Of a DNA stretch of 64,000 nucleotides, positions 1 through 10,167 are shown piece after piece. Source of the stretch: Heliocidaris tuberculata (Eukaryota; Echinodermata; Echinoidea; Camarodonta; Echinometridae). Numbering within the stretch: position 1 is the stretch's first letter; every line of letters starts with the position of its first letter. The position numbers were made by a program, and so were the translations under genes. The notes beneath the pieces are model-generated. The model did not search any database. It saw only the letters and a list, made by a program, of their open reading frames with translations, and was not told the origin of the DNA. Location of the stretch: NCBI GenBank assembly GCA_025618425.1, contig CM046835.1, positions 17,203,959 through 17,267,958 of the forward strand. The letters run 5' to 3'.

Positions 1-115
1 TGAATTAAGTGTCAACCAGCTGAATTAAAAGATTAAGTTTTATAATTAAAGAGTAGTATTTATAATACATAGAAAGTTTGCATCACTACATTTTATGGAA
101 AGAGGGGAATCTTTT

Positions 116-2275
116 TTAAACACATGCAAGTTTATAATCTGTATATACTTCTCTATATGCCTCAAATGCAACCAAAGCAGAATGGAGACCGAACAGACTT
201 ACAAAAGGGTTCAGAACCGAGCCAAAAGTATACCCCTTTACATCACCAAAGAACAACTGCAACCCCACCCATGGATGAATGCTCGAGTTTCCTAACATCC
301 AGCCTGTTACGCTAAAAATCCCTGTTCCCATGAGGCAGATCAGAGTCCATTTGATTTTATTGGGATCATCAAAGAACTGGCGCTGGACTATGAACAAAAA
401 GGACGTCATGAGCCATGTCAAATAAATCTTGAAAATAGCATACACTATTGAGAAATAAGCCAGTGTCCGCTCGTCACTGGATGTAATTTTAGAGGTAACA
501 AATACGGCAATCGCTCCGACAAAACGGAGTATGTTCAGAATAAATATACCGCCACAGCCTAGCAGAAGGATACTATCACTATTTTCCAGTCCATGGCGAA
601 CCGAGATTCCGCGTTTTACAGGAAAACACCGTAACTTAGTATTCGTGAGGAATGACTGAAAATGGAGTAGGCCAATGAGTGGTATGCCAGAGGCGATCTC
701 ACAACACCATTCTAGGTAGACATACGGGTTCGGTGAAGAGACAGGGGGATTTTTATAAGTTCTTAGAAATATAATCGCAATGAAATTGATTAAAACACAA
801 AGAAAGAGTCCCACGAACAGTTTCAGCAGTGACATTTTCAAATCATTCTTTCTTGGATTATTTAGTGGGAGCAAGGACTGTACGTCGGTTGAACATCTAG
901 TAGGCCTAACCGTGCTGCAAAATGAATTCTGGTACTTATTTGATAGGAAGATGGAGATTTTCTTCCAGATTTGTTTGGGGTTTGGGCTAGACAGACAATC
1001 GACTGAGAGATTGGCACGAGGTGATGACAGTTCCAAAACGCGCTCCGGTAATGCAGCCTTCCACATCTGCCAATACAAGCCAGCCGCGATAATACCACAC
1101 TCTACTATAAATGGATCACATATTTTTTCATAATCCAAAACAAACTCCCCAAAAGTTCCGTTCAGTTTACATGGGTGCTTTGGACAAGTAGGAACAGTAT
1201 GTTTATCGATTGCATCGAAAGGATATCCTATTTGGGAAAATATAACCCAGACACAGCCACCAAACATATATCCTATCTGGTAACAAAACTTCCCATTTCT
1301 GATGAAGACAGCATCGTAATAAGTGGTGAAAAATAAAATTCCAACCACCAAGACACTCCCACAGGTTCCGTTTAAGATAGCTTGAACAGCAAACGAGGTT
1401 TTCCTTGTGAGCGTTTCATGAGAGTAGTTGATGCAAAGGATATCTCCAACTATCACAAAAATGATTTTCGCCCAAGACACAATCGATAAAATGGTGAAGA
1501 TTCGCAAGAGAGATCTATGTGGACGAGTGAAGAGCGGCGGGTAATGGTTTTCCTTCTCTTTTTTTTTTGTTTTGTTTCCCGGGAAGTCCATTGGTTCGTC
1601 ATTTTGATCTCGAGTTTGATCCATGATTGTCTTAGATTTGCCATGTTTATCATGTTCGATGGAAGGCGCGTTATCAGTTGTGTTCCGTGGCGTTGGGTGA
1701 TTCTCATTTATTATAATGTCTGGATCTTCACTGAACATGGCCCTCCTCATATGATTATTACTTGGTAAACTAATTCCAAGGTCTGACAGGTCTTGGTGGA
1801 CAGCTGGAAGTCCCGCATTGGAAACAGAATAATCGGTTGGTGGCACAGTGAATGGTGGGATATTCTCTTGCTTTACACAAGGGGGTGATTCCTGAACAAC
1901 GTCATTGTTTTCCTGTTCAAGAGTTACATGTACGATTGTTTCCGAGTCGGTGATTGTGTTTGGTGGCCCTTCTCTTGCAAGGACGCCAACAGCTCTGGCG
2001 CAATGGTGGCAGCGCACGGGCCAAAAGACTTCCTGAGACTGATGGTAAACCGTCTTACCACGAATTAAACGAATCATGGCTATTTCACCTATGATGACCA
2101 TAATGATCAAACCAGCACTCGTGGCCGCATATGCCACCTCCTCGACGTCGGATGCATGGTCGAAATGGCTCTCAAAAAGCGATGGTAAAACATTGCAACA
2201 GATCCCCAAACTGACGATGAAACATATCAATAGCGTAGCATTAAATGGAGCTAATTCTGCAAATCGTTGATCCAT
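116..2275 (-). CDS. Otopetrin-like proton channel, single-exon gene
   Basis: Encodes 719 residues with an ATG start at 2275; an in-frame TAG lies 33 nt upstream, so this ATG is the likely start unless an upstream exon is spliced in. I count about twelve hydrophobic segments, the number expected for otopetrins, which are proton-selective channels of the plasma membrane or otoconia-forming cells. Family-like stretches are GIIAAGLYWQMW (about residues 395-406), the NILRFVG helix, the FKIYLTWLMTSFLF helix, and the C-terminal FGLHSALVAFEAY, which matches the family ending of the form F-x-x-HS-x-x-x-x-FE. A long polar loop (about residues 75-255), rich in Asp, Asn, Pro and Lys, separates segments 2 and 3; a second polar stretch separates segments 6 and 7. 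Being intronless, it could be an old retrocopy, but the frame is fully open with no damage. Membership is by motif recognition, not alignment; a divergent member is likely. Confidence 0.78.
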   Translation of the reverse strand: MDQRFAELAPFNATLLICFIVSLGICCNVLPSLFESHFDHASDVEEVAYAATSAGLIIMVIIGEIAMIRLIRGKTVYHQSQEVFWPVRCHHCARAVGVLAREGPPNTITDSETIVHVTLEQENNDVVQESPPCVKQENIPPFTVPPTDYSVSNAGLPAVHQDLSDLGISLPSNNHMRRAMFSEDPDIIINENHPTPRNTTDNAPSIEHDKHGKSKTIMDQTRDQNDEPMDFPGNKTKKKEKENHYPPLFTRPHRSLLRIFTILSIVSWAKIIFVIVGDILCINYSHETLTRKTSFAVQAILNGTCGSVLVVGILFFTTYYDAVFIRNGKFCYQIGYMFGGCVWVIFSQIGYPFDAIDKHTVPTCPKHPCKLNGTFGEFVLDYEKICDPFIVECGIIAAGLYWQMWKAALPERVLELSSPRANLSVDCLSSPNPKQIWKKISIFLSNKYQNSFCSTVRPTRCSTDVQSLLPLNNPRKNDLKMSLLKLFVGLFLCVLINFIAIIFLRTYKNPPVSSPNPYVYLEWCCEIASGIPLIGLLHFQSFLTNTKLRCFPVKRGISVRHGLENSDSILLLGCGGIFILNILRFVGAIAVFVTSKITSSDERTLAYFSIVYAIFKIYLTWLMTSFLFIVQRQFFDDPNKIKWTLICLMGTGIFSVTGWMLGNSSIHPWVGLQLFFGDVKGYTFGSVLNPFVSLFGLHSALVAFEAYREVYTDYKLACV

Positions 2276-3780
2276 TATGTTTAATTTGACGATGCGACCT
2301 TGTGTCTATTTTGCCAAATGTTCTTAATAAATCAAAAGTCATCAATTGTGCCTTCCTGTTTGCGTTCTGTGATTTCAAATGGTAGATTGCGTTGATCATC
2401 ACTGAATAAACTCTCTGAAAGGAAACGATTCCAATATTAAAGGCATTATAAAGTTTGATAGAAAGTTACGTGACAAATGGTTATTAATTTCTGAATAAAC
2501 AATGAAACCATACAAAGGTCAGAATAAACACAATATTTTAGTAAAGACATCATTTGCAGTACCGTACAAACTAGGGGTTCGCGGGGTGCGCGCGAACCCC
2601 CCCCCCCCCCCCCCCTTAGAAAAAAAAGGTTTTAAAAAGTCATTTTTGTGGTTGAATAGAGCTAAGAAAATTTGTAAACATTGAAAGAGTTTTTTTTTTT
2701 TGCTTTTGTGTGGTGTAATATATGAATGCCTTCGTTTAAAAAAGAGCCCCCCCCCCACCCCCCCCCCCCCCCCCCCCCCCACCAAACAAAGGCGCCCTAG
2801 TGCAAGACACTGTACGCGTACAAGCTAGCCTACACTTGGCTAGCTATGGCGCGCCGGTGTGGTGGCAGATCGTGTTACGTCACCAAATCCGCCGGGCGGA
2901 TTATGTTACGGTACACAATCCGCCCGGCAGATTCCCTTTAAAAGTGTCGTTTGATAGTCTCACGTAATCAGACCCTAAAAAAATTGATAGTCTCATACAA
3001 TCGGACCTACATAATTAGATAATAATGATAAGCAATCAGGGCAAGTGTAATTATTCTTATGAAAAAATAGTTCAAATAGACCCCAATTTAAAGGTACAGT
3101 TTAATGTTGTTTTAGCTCCCATCATTTTTTTTTTTTTATTTAAACGTAGACTAAAAAAATTCCTGCTGAATAGATATAACTGTTAAATGGCAAAAACAAT
3201 TGGGAAAACATCATTTCGAACCAAAAATTGAGCTAGAAAGAAAACAACATCATTGCAGAAGGCATGAAAATGTGTAATGTCCCCATCCTTCATCTTCCAT
3301 CTCTTTCTGTTTCTCTCTCTCTCTCTCTCTCTCTTTCTTCTCTCCAGGGAGGTCACCTTCCTGTTCTCTCCTACTGAAGTCATCACCTGTTATTATTTCC
3401 AATATAATGAATTGTACACATACCAGTGCCACAAATATTCTTTTTTGTAGTGTAAGTGGTGGGGAGGGGGGGGGGGGGTAGTGTAAAGTATATATATTTA
3501 ATAATTATTTCCATATACTCAGAGCATTTGTAAGTATTTTTTTCTCACAAAGGGGTCTATAAAATACAATCTGTGCTTTTTAATAGACTCCTCCACTTTT
3601 GTTTCTCTACTATGCCTAATATTACCGAAATTATGATCGTATGATTGTTTATTATATGTAATTACTGTCTTTTTACTGAACTTAATTTTTTTTAAAACAT
3701 TTTCCATTTATGTAAACATTTCTTATCGCAATTTTGTTGGATATTATGTCATAGCAGTTTGTATATATGTAAAACACTGA
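2276..3780. other. Intergenic, low-complexity tracts; no gene seen
   Basis: Upstream of the otopetrin-like gene. It holds poly-C tracts (2597-2615, 2747-2780 with one A), a CT microsatellite (3311-3334) and a poly-G tract (3466-3478). A GC-rich near-palindrome (AATCCGCCGGGCGGATT, about 2884-2900) is followed by a partial second copy at about 2919-2933. Two direct repeats beginning TTGATAGTCTCA lie at about 2950-3010. Short open frames here are artefacts of these tracts. Confidence 0.6.
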
Positions 3781-3824
3781 AAGACATCATGTGGAAATAA
3801 AAGCAACCTTGAACCTTCAACATT

Positions 3825-4390
3825 TGAATTGAATTGAATAAAACACCTCTGGGTTATCATAGCCAGAAGGTAAGAAAATGTTTTGTTTTTCTTTACATAC
3901 GGAACATTTTCCTTTTTTGGCGGGGGGGGGGGGGGGAGCGTTGTCAAAGGGCACTTTGGGGTTTTTATTTCAGGGGGTATGACACCCGCTTCCCGATGGA
4001 CAGTTTTGTCAGTCTTTAAATTTTTGGAATGTACAATACATCCATAGCTCTTCCTTCTGACAAAATTTGGTCCCTGGGCTTCCAGGGGGAAAATTTACCC
4101 CACTTTTTAGGGGCCGTCTGACAACCCATCCCGACGGAAATGTTTGTCCTTTTTTTTAATGTCCAGTCATACTACTTCCTATTGACAAAGTTTGGTGCAT
4201 GGGCCCTGGGGGAGATGGGGTGAAATCAATTCGAGTTTGGGGTCTCTTTTGGGGGCTCTGGGGGTAAACCCAACGGCTACGGTCAGGCTGACAACCTTTT
4301 TGCCAATGACTAAGATGGTCTGAGTAACTTTAAGGGGTCAAATCTTATATGGATAAAATAGGCTATTTTGGGACAGCCAGCTCCTGGCCT
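3825..4390 (+). repeat. Dispersed repeat A, copy 1
   Basis: First of three long copies of one interspersed repeat; the others are 15398-16030 and 22003-22916. It starts with an (AATTG)n-like stretch. It carries the shared words GACAAAATTTGGTCCCTGGG and GGTCAGGCTGACAA, and ends in a terminal block with AAGGGGTCAAATCTTAT and a GGGACAG word before GCTCCTGGCC. No protein is encoded. The third copy has both termini as inverted repeats, so the family is best read as a non-autonomous DNA transposon with long TIRs; this copy lacks the left terminus. Confidence 0.65.
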
Positions 4391-5689
4391 TATATAATGT
4401 ATTCATATCAATGACTCTATGAACAACGCGAAGATCTGATCATGTGAACACACCATCTGGGTTTTGACCCTTGTAAAGTGCCCCCAAAATATTGAATCCC
4501 TATATAAGGAGTGAGGAATGTCAGAAGTTTTGTCTTGAGAGGGAAGATGTAATGAGACTAGGTACGAGACTAGGCTCAAACTCATTAAAAATACATGCAC
4601 AGTGCAGTACGATAAAATATCCTGTGTATTGAATATGTCTAGACTGCATGTTTTTATTAATTCTATTTATTACTAGACCATTAATCATACCTTTGCACTG
4701 TCACAAAAGATGTAAACTGAATGCCTTCTTCTCTTGCTCGTTTTAGGTCGTTAAAGCTCACTTATAGTATCGGTAGCAGAGAGAAAAATGTTATGAAACG
4801 CATGTCAATAAGTTTCGCGCAATTTGTTGCATCTGCGCGTAGCCTGAATGTCATCAGAATGACACGTGCGCGCCACTGATCTCTGTAGAGATCAGTGGTG
4901 CGCGCGCACAGAATCAGTCTAAAAACACAAAATATTTCATAACTAATTCATAAAAAGGCCAGAATTCTACAAAACCAGTAGAAGTCAAAATAAGAAAGGT
5001 CAAACCTAGAACTCTTACTCTTTTAAGAAACCTTTTAACTGGTTAATTCCCACCATTAACAGCACTGCTAACCAATTAACAAAATTACCTTGTCACTGCG
5101 AGTCGATTACTTTCCCCATAGAAACACGTGTAATTTGGGTGTTCTACGTTTTTGTGAGGCAACATAAACAGGCCGTTTTCAAACAAAATTGGCCAGAATA
5201 CTACATATGAGATGATTACATTTTTATGCTCAGCAGCTTCTTTGTTTCTTCAATATTCATATTCCTTTTTAACTGAATTAAATTGTTAAAAAGTGAAAAA
5301 GATATAAGTATTTCTAAAAGTTGAAATTTACGTTTTTCATGATTAATGTACAGGGTTCTATGGAGGGAATCGCAGAGGGAAAGTGATACGCGCGCGCGCA
5401 TGGTTGATAAGGTTGATAATGCAACACACTTTTTGGTATGCTCATAATTAAATACTCTCACATATGGTTCTCCTTGTATCAAAAGACACAAGTGCGAGAT
5501 TATTTGATATTTAATCCATGATTTCCGGGTGAATTTAAGTGTAAATATTTGAAAGGAACGCTAAAACAATATTCTACGCTGGGATCCTTCAACCCCCGAC
5601 GGCTAAGCTCTCCGCACATTAATCTCAGCGTTTCGCTGGAAGTCAGCATGTGAGTCGCTTGTGTATACAACCCTCATAGGTTTTAAGGC
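4391..5689. other. Intergenic, no gene seen; one strong hairpin inside
   Basis: Ordinary AT-rich DNA apart from the hairpin listed separately. Open frames on both strands are short and show no recognisable protein. Confidence 0.55.
4867..4909. repeat. Perfect hairpin with GC-rich flanks
   Basis: CACTGATCTCT (4874-4884) and AGAGATCAGTG (4887-4897) are perfect inverted copies separated by two bases. Alternating GC-rich sequence on both sides extends the pairing. It is a strong cruciform or foldback candidate. Confidence 0.7.
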
Positions 5690-5945
5690 GGATTCACAGC
5701 GAACACGACACACGACACACGACACACGACACGACAAAACGACATGAACGACTTTCTGAAAAATTGCTCTAATGCAAACCCTATGGCACCGTGCACACCT
5801 GCCACGACATTTTTCGAAACGTCGTGCACGACGTTTTTAGGGGTTTTTAGTCGTTTCAGAAAATCGCTCAGCGAGCGATTTTCCCAGCACGACAACAAAC
5901 GACATTTTGGCCACCAACCAATTAGCGTGGAGGATTTGCAATGAC
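5690..5945. repeat. CACGACA-type short tandem repeat and ACGTCGT-rich segment
   Basis: About four units of CACGACA run at 5703-5745, followed by many copies of CGAC and GTCG words, including AACGTCGTGCACGACGTT (about 5818-5835), which is itself palindromic. Overlapping open frames on both strands reflect this composition. Bounds are approximate. It may be a foldback MITE, but I could not define termini. Confidence 0.45.
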
Positions 5946-5949
5946 GTCA
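5942..5949. promoter_or_regulatory. TGACGTCA palindrome (CRE/ATF-type site)
   Basis: A perfect 8-bp CREB/ATF consensus. It lies about 240 bp upstream of a good splice donor (ACG then GTAAGTA at 6184), so it could belong to a promoter of a spliced transcript. A second TGACGTCA occurs at 16285-16292. Function is inference. Confidence 0.3.
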
Positions 5950-6339
5950 TATTTATCCAAAGCTCCTAATTGATGGCAAAAACTTTGAATTTCTCCAGCT
6001 CATATCTCTATGGGATTTTACGTGTAAATTATTTTGTCGCACCGCACAAAAATTACCATAGAGCTGTACACAAAAACACAGCACAGGTTATGTTTTCGTC
6101 GAGACTAACCAAAATGAGAGAACTAAGTTACATAGTTGTCTGATTGATCCTTTGGTTGAAAGGTTGCTGAAAATCTATGTACGGTAAGTAACACTAAGAC
6201 TAATTTTAATAAGATGAGAGGTCTATATACAAATGTATCTAATGTTTGACCAACTTAAGTAACGAAGGCGATGTTTGATCAACTTGACAAAGACCAAAAC
6301 TAACGTTAACAATAACAGTAGGTTTAGAGAATATAGTGT

Positions 6340-7013
6340 CTATAGATCTAACTTAGACTGCGGAGTGAATAAATGGTGGCTAAACTTAACTTTACTAACT
6401 AGCCCTACTTTAAGGAGGGCTAGGTTATGAGCAAATTCAATGAGTAAAAGTTAGATCTATAGCTAGATCCGTGGCTCCAGATTTAAGTTAGGTCTAGCTG
6501 TCTAGACAGGGACGGCGCTACAGGGGGGGGGGGCAGAGGGGGCGACGACCGCCCCCCCCTTATGATTTGTCAAGTAGTGAAAAAAAGAAAAAAAAAAGAA
6601 GAAAAAAGAAGAAAAGGAGGAAGAAAAGGGAAGAAAGGGGAAGAAAGAAAGGAGAATTAAAAAGAGAGGTCTTAAACATATCTCTATATTACCCCTGTTA
6701 TTTAATGGAGAAAAAATATGACGTCATCTTTAGGTCGTCTTGCCCCTCCTATCAAAATACCCTGGCGCCGCCCCTGTGTCTAGATATATTATAGGCCTAA
6801 TTCCTAACAACATGTAAACTAAACTAAACAAGGGCCAGGCCTAACTGTTGAAGCTAAACTCCAACCCGGTCCCAGGGCCCAGGACTATTCCAGGTGCAGG
6901 AGTCCAGACTCCAGGCAGTGTATCTGGAGGGGGCATGGTATGGGCATTGATCAGTCCGTTTAAAGTCAGAGCTAGCCTAATGGTCTGCATAATGGTCTAG
7001 TGTCTGTAAAATC

Positions 7014-7053
<40 letters not shown>

Positions 7054-7640
7054 CCCCCCCCCCCTGCATATTTCGAACCTGTCAGGGTCACTGAGTTTTA
7101 ACGTTACTAGAGTCTAGACCATCTACTTAACTTGACATGATTTAGTCCCACTATTGTTGGTTCTTAATTTGAGCCTAATTTGAGGGGGGGGGGGGGGGGG
7201 GCTTGTACTTACTAAGCTGGTAATTCTAGGTCCAGATCTAGAGCCTATTAAACGTTAGGCCAAATAACATTGGTCTAGATTCTAAGGCAAGAGTCTAGTC
7301 TCTAGACTCTAAATTTAAAATATCTAACATCAATTTACATGTCACTGACTAACATTAGATCTAGAGTTTATGTAGATCTAGAACTACGTTAGAGACCTTT
7401 TTCTTATTTGTAGGTCTAACATTTAGATCTAACAGTAAGCGTTTCTTTTCCTTTGTCATAGTTGAGTGACAGAATGATGTGTAGAGTCTAGAGTTTGACT
7501 GTTCATTTATAGGCTTCATTTTTTAGTCTAAATGTTAGACTCACTCCTCCAGGCTCCATACCTTTTTGTTTTATTATTTGTTTGTTTTAGGTAAGTTTTA
7601 ATTATTTTTGTTTTGATCAAGGCATTTCCAGTAGATCTAG
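6340..7640. other. Region rich in TCTAGA/TAGATCT words
   Basis: AT-rich non-coding DNA with many copies of CTAGA, TAGATC and GTCTAGA, outside and around the MITE at 6507-6776. It includes a GA microsatellite (7019-7050), then poly-C, and a poly-G tract (about 7185-7201). The same words recur at 16990-17020 and 19675-19900. Nothing coding is visible. Confidence 0.5.
6507..6776. mobile_element. hAT-like MITE, 270 bp, 8-bp TSD
   Basis: Starts CAGGGACGGCGC and ends GCGCCGCCCCTG, near-perfect inverted termini. It is flanked on both sides by the exact 8-bp duplication TGTCTAGA (6499-6506 and 6777-6784). The interior is a poly-G tract, then a poly-C tract and a purine-rich stretch (about 6580-6665). 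There is no coding capacity; the 75-residue Lys/Arg-rich open frame is a by-product of the purine tract. The 8-bp TSD and the CAGGG...CCCTG ends place it with hAT elements. Confidence 0.85.
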
Positions 7641-7803
7641 AAGCAGTCCAAGTTACAGGCCAATAAAGTAATTTTTTTTAAAGGGAGAAATAAAAATAAT
7701 CATTAGATCAATTTGACATTTGGCAATAAGTAAAACTAAAATTTTCAGAGAGAATTTTTTTCAGTAGAGCTACAAATCCGAAATAGGGATGTCAAAGATC
7801 TAG

Positions 7804-7971
7804 CAGTGGCAGATTCAGTGGGCATCCCTTTTGCTTTTCAGAGAATTTGAAGGAAAACTAGACAAAAAAAATATAACCTTTATTTTTATTTGCTTGTCAG
7901 AAAGTTTTCTGAGATATGTGCCCCCCCCCCCCCCCCTTTGACAAAATTCCAATTTCCTGGATCCGCCCCTG
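7804..7971. mobile_element. hAT-like MITE, 168 bp
   Basis: The left end CAGTGGCAGATTCAG and right end CTGGATCCGCCCCTG are inverted relatives. The flanks share GATCTAG (7797-7803 and 7972-7978), 7 bp, consistent with an 8-bp TSD with one changed base. It contains a poly-C tract at about 7921-7936. Non-coding. Confidence 0.65.
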
Positions 7972-8949
7972 GATCTAGAGTAGATGTATGTATTATGCAG
8001 GGCTGTCAACTTTTGGGAACTGCTTGGAGGGAGATTTTGCATTTTCCCCTCTCATTTGCCCTCGAAATGCCGCTCAGTGGGGGGAATGGACACTTTCGAG
8101 AATTGCTTGGAGGGAGATTTTTTTTCTCTCTCTCATGCTTGGAGGGAGATTTTGTTTTTTTCTCTTACCTGCCCTCCAAATATTGCGGGCGCGCGGGGGG
8201 GGGGGGGAGGGGTCTAGAAAATTACATAGGAACAGTTTTATCATGTTGGCATTATGTACACTTGCTGTTCATAAACCCCTAAGTCTACATTGAGAAAAAG
8301 GGGCGAATCCCAACATTTGTTTGATTGGGAGTGTTATTAATCAAATTATATATCACTTGGGCCTTTATTATGATTTATCTTTTGCCATATTGCTATATAA
8401 ACTCTTAATAAATTGAAATAGGTTAAATTAATGTTTCACTTTTTTTTCAAGTTGAATAATTACATAAATTTATATCACAAGACTAACCATTCTATTTGAG
8501 ATGAGACTAAATGTGAATTTCCAACATGAAATAAAAGTCCATTCCATGAAGAAATATTAAAAGGACCTTATATATGTATGAACATGTTTATTTGTAGTCT
8601 TATGGTTTGTTACTTTCTCCATCTATCTTTCGCAGCACAAAAGAATGGTTCAGGATTTGGAAACACAGGCTAATCCCTGTACAAAGATGAGGATATTAAA
8701 GACGAGACACATTTGCTGAAAGATTGCCAGCAAGCTTGAAAGATCTGGTAATTGTTTTGTTTCATTCAACTCTAAAATGAAGTTAAAGATTCGTTTGGAG
8801 ATGGAAACTGATAAGTAGTTTTTATATAGATACTTTACATACAGTACAACATCCCCCATCAATTATGTTATTATAAATAAGACATAAAGCAAGTCGGAAT
8901 TCATCTGGTCAAATAATTTCTTTACTGCTTTGACTTTTTAAATCATTAT
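7972..8949. other. Intergenic with a thrice-repeated word
   Basis: TGCTTGGAGGGAGATTTT occurs three times (8021-8038, 8104-8121, 8136-8153) with degraded copies around it, giving overlapping short open frames in all three plus frames. A poly-G tract follows at about 8195-8207. The remainder to 8949 is AT-rich and contains only the candidate exon at 8636-8747. Confidence 0.5.
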
Positions 8950-9000
8950 TGTCCCCGCCGAACGAAGTTCGCGAGGGGACTATGAAACGGGCTCCGTTCG

Positions 9001-9035
<35 letters not shown>

Positions 9036-10167
9036 CCGTCCGTCCGTCCGTCCGTCCGTCTGTCCGTGTGTGCTCAAATGTTAGAAAATGCTACTTCTCC
9101 GTCATTTCTTGGCCGATTTTGATTCCGATTGTTTTATCTGATAGGGCTGGGTGGGGGCTTTCAAACTTCTACACAGAATTTTGAAATTCATTAATAATGC
9201 AAATTTATGCAAATTTATTCAAAATCGACGAAAAATGCTACTTCTCCTCTATTTCACATCGGATTTTGATTCCGATTGTTTTATCTGATAGGTGGTCGGT
9301 GGGGTGCTTGAATTAGGATTTGATTCACTCGATTTTGATTTTTATGTCTATTTGATGTTGCTGCGTGGTGGTTCGTTGTTTTTTCTGGCTAATTTCCATT
9401 TTTTTATTTATTTTATTGCAAATTTTGTTTCAAATGATTTTCTTTTTTCTTGTGATTTTTTTACTGATAGGGCTGGGTGGGGGCTTCCAAACTTCTACAC
9501 AGAATTTTGAAATTCATTAATTATGCAAATTTATGCAAATTTATTCAAAATTGACGAAAAATGCTACTTCTCCTCTATTTCACATCAGATTTTGAATCCG
9601 ATTGTTTTATCTGATAGGGCTGGGTGGGGGCTTCCAAACTTCTACACAGAATTTTGAAATTCATTAATTATGCAAATTTATGCAAATTTATTCAAAATCG
9701 ATGAAAAAAGCTACTTCTCCTCTATTTCACATCGGATTTTGATTCCGATTGTTTTATCTGATAGGGCTGGGTGGGGGCTTCCAAACTTCTACACAGAATT
9801 TTGAAATTCATTAATTATGCAAATTTATGCAAATTTATTCAAAATTGACGAAAAAAGGCTACTTCTCCTCTATTTCACATCGGATTTTGATTCCGATTGT
9901 TTTATCTGATAGGGCTGGGTGGGGGCTTCCAAACTTCTACACAGAATTTTGAAATTCATTATTCATGCAAATTTTTGCAAATTTATTCAAAATGGCTGAA
10001 GGTTCATAATGTTTTCATGTTTTATATTTCAGTTGTATACGTGCATTGTTGGTATTCTCTTCTTTTGCATGCAGTAACATTATTTTTTTTATTCACTAAA
10101 GTTTTTCACTGAAGTTTTAAGGTTCAGGCTAGTTAATTTCCACAGATCTGCACCTCCGGCGGGGACA
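8950..10167. mobile_element. TIR element (TGTCCCCGCCG ends) carrying a 147-bp tandem repeat
   Basis: Bounded by perfect 11-bp inverted repeats TGTCCCCGCCG (8950-8960) and CGGCGGGGACA (10157-10167). The left end also folds on itself (GTCCCC...GGGGAC, 8951-8980, with inner CGAAC/GTTCG). It then runs through a TG microsatellite (about 9002-9034) and a (GTCC)n tract (about 9035-9063). The body is a tandem array listed separately. There is no transposase. I could not assign a convincing TSD, so the superfamily is open. Confidence 0.65.
9090..10005 (+). repeat. 147-bp tandem repeat array, about five units
   Basis: The unit start GCTACTTCTC occurs at 9090, 9237, 9563, 9710 and 9858. The internal word GGGCTGGGTGGGGGCTT occurs at 9144, 9470, 9617, 9764 and 9912. 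Spacings are 147, 326, 147 and 148; the 326 gap is a unit with an extra 179-bp divergent segment at about 9291-9468. Each unit ends in ATGCAAATTT words. The short open frames here repeat the same spurious peptide in successive units. Confidence 0.85.

Noticed and set aside
2560..2820. Possible hAT-like element around the poly-C tracts (CTAGGGG... to ...CGCCCTAG)
   Set aside because: The candidate ends are poorly matched and no 8-bp duplication is present at either side.
6567..6794. Lys/Arg-rich 75-residue frame resembling a nuclear basic protein
   Set aside because: It is a GAA/AAG tract inside a 270-bp MITE with a perfect TSD and runs across the element boundary.
7889..8293. 130-residue and 101-residue overlapping plus-strand frames
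   Set aside because: All three frames repeat the same TGCTTGGAGGGAGATTTT word; they extend from the hAT-like MITE into poly-G and match no family.
8950..9070. CRISPR-like or satellite interpretation of the (TG)n/(GTCC)n and 147-bp repeats
   Set aside because: Repeats are contiguous without unique spacers, and the locus is eukaryotic and bounded by TIRs; it is a tandem repeat in a transposon.
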